Shown: positions 1-7,809 of the stretch, in pieces
Layout: every line of letters starts with the position of its first letter
How positions within the stretch are numbered: position 1 is the stretch's first letter
NCBI RefSeq assembly: GCF_001831515.1
Contig: NZ_KV825598.1
Span: forward strand, 173,806 to 237,805
Direction of reading: 5' to 3'
Source of the DNA: Corynebacterium sp. HMSC074A01
Lineage (GTDB): Bacteria; Actinomycetota; Actinomycetes; Mycobacteriales; Mycobacteriaceae
Length of the DNA stretch: 64,000 bases
Made by a program: the position numbers and the translations under genes
The notes under the pieces: model-generated
The model's database searches: none
Seen by the model: only the letters and a program-made list of their open reading frames with translations
Told to the model about the DNA's origin: nothing

Positions 1-1571
1 CCGATGAGGATGAGGCAGAAGAGGAAGACGAACATGGGGAAGCGGCGCGTCATCGAGCCGTCGACAGACTGCTGGAACAGGGTGCCGTAGCGCACCCACT
101 CCGAGTACCACTCGAGCGCCGGGCCGACCTCGGAGCGCACCGCGGTCGCCTCCAGCACGGTCGCCAGCGTCTGGTCCTTGAACACCGGCACGAACACGGC
201 CAGCCCCGCGCCCAGGAAGACGGCGACGTACGCCAGGCCGGGCGCGATGTGGCGACGCGCGTTCATGATGCGGAAGACCTGCGGCAGACACACGAGGAAC
301 ACGCCGACCGCGGCGAGGCCGGTCGGGCCGCACGCGAGCGTGATCGCCGCGGTGACCGTGCCCCACGCGGCGGGCGCGAGGCGATCAGTGGCGATGGTGC
401 GCTCAAACAGTGCCCACGTGGCGATGATGCCGAGCGCGATGATCGGCTCCGGGCGCGTGCCGTTGTTGTAGGGCAGCCAGAAGGCCAGGAAGACGAAGGC
501 GGCCGTCCAGTGCGCCATGCGGCGATCCGCCACCGCGGTGCCCAGACGCGGCAGGATCTCGCGCGAGAGGATCCACCAGGTCAGCAGGGCGGCGACAAGC
601 GTTGGCAGGCGCATCCACATCGACGCGGTGGTCACGTACGAGAGCAGTGAGAGGATGTCGTAGAACGGAGAGCCGAAGGGGGCCTCCGGCACGCCGTACC
701 AGCGGTAGTAGTTCGCCATGTAGTCCGACTCGGTGGCCACGCGCGCCATGGTGAGCAGGAAGCCGTCGTCGGAGGTGTTCGCGCCGAAGACGTGCCAGAA
801 GCCGAGGATGGCGATAACGACGCCGTCGAGCGCGGTGAAGGTGCGCCAGCGGGAACCAAAGGCGGGCAGGTTGCGCCCGTCGTAGCGGTCCAGGCGGCGC
901 AGCGACCACAGGCCGATCAGCGCGGCGATGAGCCCGCCGCACATCGCAAGCAGCTTGACCAGGGTGGGCGATGACGTGAATCGGGAGTTGATGTCGACGG
1001 AGGCGTTGAGGCCGGCGTCGATAAGCATGCCCGAGGCCTCGGGCTTGAGCTCGGTGTATAGGCCGGTGAACTGCGGGCGGTAGTCATCCTCGGACTCCTC
1101 CACGAAGGTGGTGCCCGGGATGGCGACGGTCATGCCCTCGTCGGTCTGGCGGACCTCAAGCACGGCCTCGCGCGGCAGGGCGCGGACCTCCTCGGCGCTG
1201 AGCTCGAAGACCACGTCATCCAGCGCGGAGACCACCAGGCCGCCGTCGGGGGAGGTGACAAAGAGGCCGCGGTAGGTCGCGTCCTCGGAGGATTCCGGCA
1301 GCGTCGACAGGATGGTCGACTGGCCGTCGCGCAGCTCATCGACGGCGCTGATCGGGATCGTCAGCGACACGTCCTGCGGGGCCAGCGAGATCAGCGGCGC
1401 GTTTACCGACGCCACCGTGTCATTCTGCGGCCAGGACACCTTGGACTGGACCTGGTTGACCGGCAGGAAAGGGGTGAGGACGAGCAGCGCGAAGGCGAGG
1501 ATGCCCGACACAATCGCCGTGTTAATCAGCGACTGTGGAGCCTTGGATTGCACATCAGTAACAGTTGCCAC
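1..1571 (-). CDS. emb: Arabinofuranosyltransferase Emb (N-terminal 523 residues; gene runs off the left edge)
   Basis: Membrane GT-C arabinosyltransferase that extends the arabinan of arabinogalactan using decaprenylphosphoryl-arabinose. The visible part has an N-terminal membrane segment (about residues 15-37), a large extracytoplasmic domain, a second segment near 204-222, then the Emb catalytic loop ANTSDDGF with its Asp pair at 268-269, followed by further membrane segments. Met275 in LLTMARV corresponds to the Met of the ethambutol-resistance hotspot of mycobacterial EmbB, so the drug-sensitive residue is kept. The GTG start is preceded by AAGGTGA. It lies 28 bp downstream of aftA on the same strand, as in corynebacteria and mycobacteria, so the two are probably co-transcribed. 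The C-terminal carbohydrate-binding part is outside the window. Confidence 0.93.
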   Translation of the reverse strand, partial: MATVTDVQSKAPQSLINTAIVSGILAFALLVLTPFLPVNQVQSKVSWPQNDTVASVNAPLISLAPQDVSLTIPISAVDELRDGQSTILSTLPESSEDATYRGLFVTSPDGGLVVSALDDVVFELSAEEVRALPREAVLEVRQTDEGMTVAIPGTTFVEESEDDYRPQFTGLYTELKPEASGMLIDAGLNASVDINSRFTSSPTLVKLLAMCGGLIAALIGLWSLRRLDRYDGRNLPAFGSRWRTFTALDGVVIAILGFWHVFGANTSDDGFLLTMARVATESDYMANYYRWYGVPEAPFGSPFYDILSLLSYVTTASMWMRLPTLVAALLTWWILSREILPRLGTAVADRRMAHWTAAFVFLAFWLPYNNGTRPEPIIALGIIATWALFERTIATDRLAPAAWGTVTAAITLACGPTGLAAVGVFLVCLPQVFRIMNARRHIAPGLAYVAVFLGAGLAVFVPVFKDQTLATVLEATAVRSEVGPALEWYSEWVRYGTLFQQSVDGSMTRRFPMFVFLFCLILI

Positions 1572-1599
1572 GTGAAGTCACCTTACTGTGACTGGCCCG

Positions 1600-3534
1600 T
1601 TATGTACGCACCACTACCGCAAACGGGCCGATCTGTTCCACGTCCCACTCGTCGTTATCGAAGGCTTCCGCGTTGAAGAACAGGCCCTCGTAGCGCACGT
1701 TCGGCTCGTTGGGGAAAATGTCGTGCGCCACGTGCGTCTTGAACCCGTCGTCGGGCTCCTCGACGTCGCCGCGGAAGATGAAGGCGACGGGCGGGGCCCA
1801 CTTGGACTCGTCGATGGCTTCCGTGAGCGCCTCCGGGTCGTCCCAGGACAGCTGCGACCAGGCGATGAGTTCTTCGTTGCGTAGCTCGAACTCGCCAAGC
1901 GGGTTGGCGTAGTGGCTGGTAAAGGCGTTGAAGCCGAAGTAGGGGTTATACGCCATGTAGTTGATCTCGTCGGTGTAGATCACCGCCTCGTTCGGCTCGT
2001 AGCCGTGGGATGTGAGCAGCTCGGTGATCTCGCCGTAGTACTGGGCGGCGTCGGGCGGGAAGCGGTCGGCGCGCTCGCCGTAGCCGTCCGTGTCGGCGTA
2101 GGCCTGGTCGATGTGGGACTCGTTTTCCGACGGGATCTGCTGCACGTAATGCAGGCAAGCGGACGTCACCACAATCGCGATGATCGCGATGATCGTCTGG
2201 TTCGCCGCCAGGTTGAAGCGGGAAGGGAAGAAGTAGTCGATGCCCACCAGGATGATGTCGGACACCGCGAGGATGCCGGCGGTGATAAACAGCAAGATGA
2301 TCAGCACCTCGACACGGAAGCCCAGCAGCGAGGTGCCGAGCAGCGTCGCCGCCATCGAGGCGAGGCACCACACGTAGCAGACGATCGCGCCCACGCCTAG
2401 CGACGCCACCTCACGCTCTCCGGCGCGCACCACGATAAAGATCAGGCCAAGCAGCGACAGCAGGCCGATGATGGAAAACGAGAAGAAGGGCAGCGGGTAG
2501 ATGGTGCCCTCCTCCGGCAGGAAGTGGTTCGCTGTGGACTGGACCTCGTAGTTGCCGGAAAGCACCGCGAAAATATAGCGCCACCAGGTCAGCGCGGCAA
2601 TGGCCAAAGAAGACACGCCGATGATCAGCAGGCGGACGATGGGGAGCGCATCGCTGGTGACCAGGAGAGCAACCAGGAACGCCATCGTCACCACAAACAG
2701 CGCCGCGATCGCGGTAAACAGCGTGTAGAAGCTGGCGGAGATGCCCAGGTAGAGCGCCATGAAGATGATCGCGTTGCGCGAGCCGAGCATCGCGCGGTAC
2801 GTGATCACGGTGGCCGCAGGGAAGAACATGGCGACGATCGCCGCGTAGGGCTCATCCGGCGTCTCGGTCAGCACGACCGCGGTGGTGAAGGTGGCGATCG
2901 CGCAGGCGATCGGCAGCGAGCCCACAATCTTCTGCCACACCGGCACCAGCATCGCCGCGCCCGCCGCCAGCGTAATCAGCGCCCAGGGTTGGAAGACCTC
3001 CCAGCCCGGTACGCCGAGCACATCCGCCACGCGCCCGCCCAGCCAGAACCAGCCAATGGGGTAGAAGGACGGCAGGTCCACGTAGTTCATGTCCGCGTTG
3101 GCGGCAGTTTCCGTCATCCGCGACAGGAACTGGGTGCGGAAGCCCTGGTCCACCTGGATACCGTCGAGCCACAGGCGGGTCGCTGACAGCGGGATCCCCA
3201 GCGCGGTGACCACCAGGGCCGGGGCCGTGAGGTGCATGATGATGCCGTTGACCCATTTTCGGGTGCCCCGCAGCCAGAGGACCACGCAGATCAGGCTCAC
3301 GATGAGCACGATCAGCGAGCCGGCAGAGGACAGCGCCCGGATCGCCATGGAGGTGTTGTAAGCGGGCAGGGAGACCGAGTGCAGCACGAACCAGACGAGC
3401 GTGGTGATAAGCGCACCGAGCCCGCCAGCAAGCAGCGTGCGAATGAGGGTCTGCTGCGCGGAAAGCGGATCCGGGGCGTAGCCGGTTGTGCGCAGACCCT
3501 CCTGGGTCTCCTCAACGGTTGCTGTCGTGGTCAT
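1600..3534 (-). CDS. aftA: Galactan 5-O-arabinofuranosyltransferase AftA
   Basis: Adds the first arabinofuranosyl residues to the galactan chain from decaprenylphosphoryl-arabinose, priming Emb. The 644-residue protein has about a dozen hydrophobic segments over the first two thirds and a soluble extracytoplasmic C-terminal domain. The first periplasmic loop has a GT-C acidic motif (DGIQVDQGFRTQFL). I chose the ATG giving MTTTATVEETQ, with AGAGGGC just upstream; an in-frame start 14 codons earlier would run close to the preceding regulator gene. Gene order aftA-emb is the conserved one. What is unusual is that the gene directly upstream, only 31 bp away on the same strand, is a response regulator rather than dprE2. 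Confidence 0.93.
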   Translation of the reverse strand: MTTTATVEETQEGLRTTGYAPDPLSAQQTLIRTLLAGGLGALITTLVWFVLHSVSLPAYNTSMAIRALSSAGSLIVLIVSLICVVLWLRGTRKWVNGIIMHLTAPALVVTALGIPLSATRLWLDGIQVDQGFRTQFLSRMTETAANADMNYVDLPSFYPIGWFWLGGRVADVLGVPGWEVFQPWALITLAAGAAMLVPVWQKIVGSLPIACAIATFTTAVVLTETPDEPYAAIVAMFFPAATVITYRAMLGSRNAIIFMALYLGISASFYTLFTAIAALFVVTMAFLVALLVTSDALPIVRLLIIGVSSLAIAALTWWRYIFAVLSGNYEVQSTANHFLPEEGTIYPLPFFSFSIIGLLSLLGLIFIVVRAGEREVASLGVGAIVCYVWCLASMAATLLGTSLLGFRVEVLIILLFITAGILAVSDIILVGIDYFFPSRFNLAANQTIIAIIAIVVTSACLHYVQQIPSENESHIDQAYADTDGYGERADRFPPDAAQYYGEITELLTSHGYEPNEAVIYTDEINYMAYNPYFGFNAFTSHYANPLGEFELRNEELIAWSQLSWDDPEALTEAIDESKWAPPVAFIFRGDVEEPDDGFKTHVAHDIFPNEPNVRYEGLFFNAEAFDNDEWDVEQIGPFAVVVRT

Positions 3535-3565
3535 GCCCTCTAGTTTCGCATAACTCAGTGCGTAA

Positions 3566-4219
3566 CTAGTCCACACCTCGCTCGGAAAGGAACATCAGGA
3601 TCGCGCGGACTCTCCGGTTGTCCTCGTCCGGGGTGAGCCCCAGCTTGGAGAAAATGCTAGAGACGTGCTTGGCCACCGCCGCCGACGAGAGGAAAAGTTT
3701 GGCCGAAATGTCGGCGTTGGATAAGCCTTCCGCCATCAGTTCGAGAACCTCGAGCTCCCGCGGGGAAAGTTCCCGCAGCCACGGGGCGCTCGTGTGCATG
3801 AGTGAGCTGGCCACCTCCGGGTCGATTACCACCCCGCCGCCGGCGACGTTCTCGCAGGTGGCGATGAAGTCGGCGACCTCGGCGACCCGGTCCTTGAGCA
3901 GGTAGCCGGTGCCCCCGCCAAAGTTTTGGCCGAAAAGTTCGCGAGCATAGGGCGCTGCCACGTATTGCGACAGGACCAGCACGTTTAAGCCCGGGTGGCG
4001 GGTGCGGAGCTCTAAAGCGGCCGTAAGTCCGTCGTCGCGCATGTGCGGGGGCATGCGGACATCGGTGATGAGGAGGTCGGGCAGCGGTGCGGCGTCGATA
4101 AGCGAGATGAGCTCATCGGCGCTTGAAGCCTCACCGACGATGTCGTGGCCGCGCCGCGTGAGCAGGCCGGCCACTCCCTCCCGCAGCAGGGCGGAATCGT
4201 CTGCAACCACGATCTTCAC
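3566..4219 (-). CDS. NarL/FixJ-type response regulator
   Basis: Two-component response regulator of 217 residues. The receiver domain has the acidic pair D7-D8, the phospho-acceptor D53 in LLITDVRMP and a K in YLLKDR. The C-terminal LuxR-type helix-turn-helix begins near residue 148 (SPRELEVLELMAEGLSN). Its start overlaps the kinase stop by 4 bp (ATGA), so the pair is translationally coupled. Its 3' end is 31 bp from the aftA start, so read-through into aftA-emb is possible. One copy of the dispersed AACTTTT palindrome lies inside this gene (3920-3939) and encodes LFGQN. Likely targets are the adjacent ABC operon and its own promoter (inferred). No ligand or stimulus can be deduced. Confidence 0.9.
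   Translation of the reverse strand: MKIVVADDSALLREGVAGLLTRRGHDIVGEASSADELISLIDAAPLPDLLITDVRMPPHMRDDGLTAALELRTRHPGLNVLVLSQYVAAPYARELFGQNFGGGTGYLLKDRVAEVADFIATCENVAGGGVVIDPEVASSLMHTSAPWLRELSPRELEVLELMAEGLSNADISAKLFLSSAAVAKHVSSIFSKLGLTPDEDNRRVRAILMFLSERGVD
3920..3939. repeat. Dispersed AACTTTT palindrome, copy inside the response regulator
   Basis: AAAGTTTTGGCCGAAAAGTT; the reverse strand is AACTTTTCGGCCAAAACTTT, one arm with a transposed base. Minus-strand translation LFGQN, in the loop before the YLLKDR motif. Confidence 0.65.
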
Positions 4220-4908
4220 GCGCCCACCCCGCTTTCGCCGCGGAACAGCAGCAGTGGGATGCGCGCGGCAACCGTGGTCGGGCCGCCGGCCGGCGAGTTC
4301 AACTCGAGGGTGCCGCCGAACGCGGCGACGCGCTCGCGCATCCCGTCGAGCCCGCGGCCGGGGGTAAACTCCGCGCCTCCGTCGCCCTGGTCCGTGACCA
4401 CCACGTTGAGCGTGTCGTCGCAGGTGATCAGGACGTGTACGGGGCAGCCTTCCGCATACTTCGCGGCGTTGGTGAGCGCCTCGGTGGTGAAGAAGTAGGC
4501 GGCGGCGAGCACGGACGCGTCGATCGCGGGCAGCGGGTGCGGCGCGCGCACGCGCACGTGCGGGCCGTATTGGGCGGCAGCAGTTTCCACCGCGGCGACG
4601 AGTCCCCGGTCGGTCAGCTCGGAAGGGTGGATGCCGTGGACGGTGCGGCGCAGGGTTTCGAGGCCGCGCTTGAGGTCGGTGGCGGCGGCGTCGAGAAGCG
4701 CGCGCGTGCTCCCCTGAGCATCAAGCTTTGCCTCGCCCACCTTCATCGCGGCGGCGACGAAGTGCTGCTGCGCGCCGTCGTGCAGGTCGCGCTCGATGCG
4801 CAGCCGCTCCACCTCGTAGGCCTCGGCAATCTTGCGACGCGACGCTGTGAGCTGGTGCACGCGTTTCGCTGCACTCTCCTCGTGGTTGGCTCGTTTTCTC
4901 CACCTCAT
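4216..4908 (-). CDS. Sensor-less histidine kinase (HisKA_3 / HATPase)
   Basis: Short cytoplasmic histidine kinase, 230 residues, from a family that normally pairs with NarL-type regulators. The HisKA_3 box (RIERDLHDGAQQH) carries the phospho-acceptor His43. The ATP-binding domain follows with an N-box-like NAAKYAEG, a DQGDGG motif and GRGLDGMRERV. There is no membrane segment, HAMP or PAS domain; only about 35 residues, partly charged and helical, precede the catalytic core. Related kinases usually have several N-terminal membrane segments. Upstream DNA is a compact divergent promoter with an 18-bp palindrome and offers no room for a missing sensor. The kinase may sense through the adjacent ABC transporter or a cytoplasmic signal (inferred). 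Confidence 0.88.
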   Translation of the reverse strand: MRWRKRANHEESAAKRVHQLTASRRKIAEAYEVERLRIERDLHDGAQQHFVAAAMKVGEAKLDAQGSTRALLDAAATDLKRGLETLRRTVHGIHPSELTDRGLVAAVETAAAQYGPHVRVRAPHPLPAIDASVLAAAYFFTTEALTNAAKYAEGCPVHVLITCDDTLNVVVTDQGDGGAEFTPGRGLDGMRERVAAFGGTLELNSPAGGPTTVAARIPLLLFRGESGVGA

Positions 4909-4926
4909 AGATGCATAGACTAGCGA

Positions 4927-4944
4927 GGTAGTGCTAGCACTACC
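4927..4944. promoter_or_regulatory. Perfect 18-bp palindrome, candidate operator
   Basis: GGTAGTGCTAGCACTACC reads identically on both strands. It lies 19 bp upstream of the kinase start and 57 bp upstream of the divergent ABC ATPase start. The position and dyad symmetry suit a dimeric LuxR-type regulator, most simply the adjacent response regulator. Binding is inferred. Confidence 0.6.
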
Positions 4945-4971
4945 CGTTTTCGGGCGCGAGCACCATGGTGA

Positions 4972-4990
4972 AACTTTTCGGCCAAAAGTT
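4972..4990. repeat. Dispersed AACTTTT palindrome, copy in ABC leader
   Basis: AACTTTTCGGCCAAAAGTT: perfect 7-bp arms around 5 nt. It is 11 nt before the chosen start of the ABC ATPase. If translation began at the ATG at 4965, the repeat would be read in frame as KLFGQKL, resembling the peptides encoded by copies inside other genes. Confidence 0.7.
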
Positions 4991-5000
4991 GAATGGAAGC

Positions 5001-5666
5001 ATGCTCGAACTGCAAGACATCACGAAATCATTCACCCAACAACGCGTGCTCGAAGGCGTGAGCCTGAGCGTGCCCGCCGGCGAATCGCTCGCCGTGATGG
5101 GGCCGTCGGGTTCCGGCAAGTCGACGCTGCTGCACTGCATGTCCGGCGTGCTCACCCCAGATTCTGGGCAGGTACTTTTCGAGGGGCAAAACATCGCAGC
5201 GCTTGACGACGCCGCGCGTTCCTCACTCCGCCTCAACCACTTCGGCTTCATCTTTCAGGACGGACAGCTTTTGCCCGAGCTCACAGCCACCGAAAACGTC
5301 GCGCTGCCCCAGATCATGCGCGGCACCCCCAGGAAGGATGCCCACGAGCAGGCGAACGAGATGCTTACGAGGCTCGGCTTGGGGAACTTTGTCTCGAGGT
5401 TTCCAGGCCAGCTTTCGGGCGGGCAGGTGCAGAGGGTCGCGATTGCACGAGCCTTGGCAGGACCGCCGAAAGTAGTCTTCGCCGACGAGCCGACCGCGGC
5501 GCTTGACCAGGCGACAGGGCACGAGGTGATGCAGGAGATCGTCGCGGTGGCGCAAAAGTTCGGCGTCACCCTGGTCTTGGTCACGCACGACCCGAAGATC
5601 GCGGCCTGGTGCAACCGGCGCATCGAGATCCGCGACGGCCTGATCCACTCGGAGGTGGCAGCATGA
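5001..5666 (+). CDS. ABC transporter ATP-binding protein (LolD/MacB type)
   Basis: ATPase subunit, 221 residues, of an FtsX-type ABC system. It shows Walker A (GPSGSGKST), a Q-loop, the signature LSGGQVQRVAIARAL, Walker B (VVFADEPTAALD) and a switch His in LVTHD. I chose the ATG at 5001, giving MLELQDITKSF, the usual family beginning, with GGA just upstream; a start at 4965 is in frame and would add 12 residues. The stop overlaps the permease start, indicating coupling. Divergently placed from the kinase-regulator pair, a layout typical of envelope-stress or antimicrobial-peptide exporters controlled by their own two-component system. The substrate is unknown. Confidence 0.92.
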   Translation: MLELQDITKSFTQQRVLEGVSLSVPAGESLAVMGPSGSGKSTLLHCMSGVLTPDSGQVLFEGQNIAALDDAARSSLRLNHFGFIFQDGQLLPELTATENVALPQIMRGTPRKDAHEQANEMLTRLGLGNFVSRFPGQLSGGQVQRVAIARALAGPPKVVFADEPTAALDQATGHEVMQEIVAVAQKFGVTLVLVTHDPKIAAWCNRRIEIRDGLIHSEVAA

Positions 5667-7036
5667 GCGCGACCACACTGATGACGGCAACGAGGGTGCG
5701 CTCCAAAGAGGCCTCTTCTCAAAGAGGGTCCGGCGAGCGCTGGGTGCGAAAGCTCTCCGTGGCCGCGCTAGCGGTGGCGACGTGGATGCTGTGCACACTC
5801 GCCGGCGGGACCTGGATGTTTGTTCAGCGCGACAGGCACTACCCGAACCTCGGCGGCGACATCGACATCCCGCTGCTCTACATCGGGCTCGCACTCTTCG
5901 CGTGCGCGCTGCTCATCCCCACCCTGCTCACCCTGCTCACACAGGCGGCGCGGGCGGACCTGAGCGGGCGCGAGCAACAGCTCGCGGTGCTAAGGCTCAT
6001 CGGCGCGACCGCAGGCGAGGTGCGCGGCATGATGATCCTGCAGGCGCTACGCAGGGCCTTCGTCGGGTTGAGCATCGGCACGGCGGCGTACGTAGCGAGC
6101 GTGCCCGCCTGGTCAGCCCTTTCCTTTCAAGGGACGAAGATCGGCACCTGGGAAATGTTCACCTGGTGGGTCGTGCCGATCGCGTGGGCGGCCGTCGCGC
6201 TGCTCGCTGCGGGCTCCGTGTGGCGCGCGCTGCAGCAGGTGGCGGTCACACCGCTCGGCGTGACCAAGCGAGTGCCGCACCCCGGGCAGAAAGCAATCAC
6301 GACTGTGTGCGCCGTCGCCGCAGCAATCGGTCTGTACATCTGGCTTGCTAGGCACCCGATCGCGCCGGAGGCCGATATCGCGGACGTCCTGGTTGCGCTC
6401 GTCGCCTTCACCGGGTTCTTGGTGGTGAATACGCTGATCGCCGTCGGGGTGATCCAGGTTGTGGCGCGCTTCAGCTACCGAATCCCGGGCGCGTACAACT
6501 ACGTAGCGACGCGCCGGGTGAGCCGCGGCGCGAAGAACACGTGGCGCAGGTGCAGCGCGCTGTTCTTCGTCGCGTTCACCGCCGGGCTGGCGGGGGCATT
6601 CCAGAGCATCGCGGAAAGTGAGGTGGCTCCCGAGGAGGCGCTCATCGTGCAAGATCTGCCCAAGGGCATCGCCATCACGGTGCTCTTCGGCGCGGTACTG
6701 CTGGTGCTGTTCACCCTGCTGACGCAGACGCTTGCGGTGGTGGAGCAGAAGCAGCTGACCAAGTCGCTCCACTTCATCGGTGCGGCACCAACTTTTCACA
6801 CAAAGGTTGCGGTGCGCGAAATTGGGGTGCCGATGGTGGTCGCAGCGCTGCTGGGATTTGGTCAAGGCGCGCTCGTCGGCCTGGCCATGGTCGGGGCAAC
6901 GCCCGACGGGATCGCAACCGTACTGTTCTTCGGCGCACTCATCGCACTCGCCCTGGTCGGCTGTCTGGCCGCCGTTGTCGCCACCGGCCGGCTCCGCGAG
7001 AAAGTACTCGCGGAAACCGGCCGGGCAAACGACTAG
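5663..7036 (+). CDS. FtsX-family ABC permease
   Basis: Membrane subunit, 457 residues, paired with the preceding ATPase; its ATG overlaps the ATPase stop and follows GGAGGTGGCAGC. About ten hydrophobic segments fall in two FtsX-like halves. There is no long extracytoplasmic MacB domain and no large BceB-type loop. The first half includes a cytoplasmic loop (REQQLAVLRLIGATAGEV) typical of FtsX permeases; the second contains an equivalent (VVEQKQLTKSLHFIGAAP). The gene converges on dprE2 and their stop codons share the tetranucleotide CTAG, with no terminator between them. Function as exporter or mechanosignalling partner is inferred from family only. Confidence 0.88.
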   Translation: MSATTLMTATRVRSKEASSQRGSGERWVRKLSVAALAVATWMLCTLAGGTWMFVQRDRHYPNLGGDIDIPLLYIGLALFACALLIPTLLTLLTQAARADLSGREQQLAVLRLIGATAGEVRGMMILQALRRAFVGLSIGTAAYVASVPAWSALSFQGTKIGTWEMFTWWVVPIAWAAVALLAAGSVWRALQQVAVTPLGVTKRVPHPGQKAITTVCAVAAAIGLYIWLARHPIAPEADIADVLVALVAFTGFLVVNTLIAVGVIQVVARFSYRIPGAYNYVATRRVSRGAKNTWRRCSALFFVAFTAGLAGAFQSIAESEVAPEEALIVQDLPKGIAITVLFGAVLLVLFTLLTQTLAVVEQKQLTKSLHFIGAAPTFHTKVAVREIGVPMVVAALLGFGQGALVGLAMVGATPDGIATVLFFGALIALALVGCLAAVVATGRLREKVLAETGRAND

Positions 7037-7797
7037 AAGCTCAGCTTCCGCATGATCGGCGCCGGGATCGCCTTGAGTACCAGCGAGATCGGGCCGAAGA
7101 GCTTGTGGACGAAGACGTTGGACTTGCCGCCCAGCGCGGCGTCCACCGCGGCCTGCGCGACCTCTTCCTTGTCCACGGTCAGCGGTGCCTCGTCGAGGCC
7201 CTCGGTCATCTTGGTGCGCACCTGGCCCGGGCGGACCACGGTGACGTTGACACCATAATCCCGGAGCGCCTCGCCGAGCTGGAGATAGAAGCCGTCCATG
7301 CCGGCCTTGGAGGCACCGTAGACGAAGTTGGAGCGGCGCACCTTCTGGCCGGCCACCGAGCTCATCGCGATAATGGTGCCGTGACCTTGTGCTTTAAACT
7401 TTTGGCCCAAAAGTACGCCCACCGAGATCGGGGCCGTGTAGTTGGTCTGGGCGGAGGCGACGGCGGCGGCCTGGTCCTGCCAGAGCTGCTCCTGGTCGCC
7501 AAGCGTGCCGAAGGCTACGATCGCGACGTCGACGTCGCCGTCCTCGAAGGCGGCGTCGATCACGCCGGGGTGGGAATCGAAGTCGGTGGCGTCAAAGTCG
7601 ATAAGACGCACCTTGGAGGCACCGGCGGCGGAGACTTCCTGCACCGCGGCGTCGATACGCGGCGAGCCCTGGCGCGCGGCGAGGGTGACGGTGGGGTTGC
7701 CGCCGCGGGAGGCGAGCTCGGAGACGATGGCGAGGCCGATCTCCGAGGTGCCGCCGAGCAGCAAGATGTTCTGGGCTTGGCCAACTGCATTCAGCAT
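7033..7797 (-). CDS. dprE2: Decaprenylphospho-2-keto-ribose reductase DprE2
   Basis: Second half of the DprE1/DprE2 epimerase that turns decaprenylphosphoryl-ribose into the arabinose donor; DprE2 reduces the 2-keto intermediate with NADH. The 254-residue short-chain dehydrogenase has the cofactor motif LLLGGTSEIG near the N-terminus and the catalytic Ser plus YGASK motif. Good ribosome site (AAAGGA) and only 12 bp from dprE1, so the two form an operon. A copy of the dispersed palindrome (7397-7415) is translated as LLGQK. In this genome dprE2 is followed not by aftA but by a convergent ABC permease. Confidence 0.94.
   Translation of the reverse strand: MLNAVGQAQNILLLGGTSEIGLAIVSELASRGGNPTVTLAARQGSPRIDAAVQEVSAAGASKVRLIDFDATDFDSHPGVIDAAFEDGDVDVAIVAFGTLGDQEQLWQDQAAAVASAQTNYTAPISVGVLLGQKFKAQGHGTIIAMSSVAGQKVRRSNFVYGASKAGMDGFYLQLGEALRDYGVNVTVVRPGQVRTKMTEGLDEAPLTVDKEEVAQAAVDAALGGKSNVFVHKLFGPISLVLKAIPAPIMRKLSF
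7397..7415. repeat. Dispersed AACTTTT palindrome, copy inside dprE2
   Basis: AACTTTTGGCCCAAAAGTA; arms AACTTTTGG/CCAAAAGT(A). Minus-strand translation LLGQK. Confidence 0.65.
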
Positions 7798-7809
7798 TGG
7801 GGTTCCTTT

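Noticed and set aside
3690..3712. Eighth AACTTTT palindrome copy in the response regulator
   Set aside because: Only one arm (AAAAGTTT) matches and the other is ATTTCGG; the encoded SAKLF fits the regulator family without invoking the repeat.
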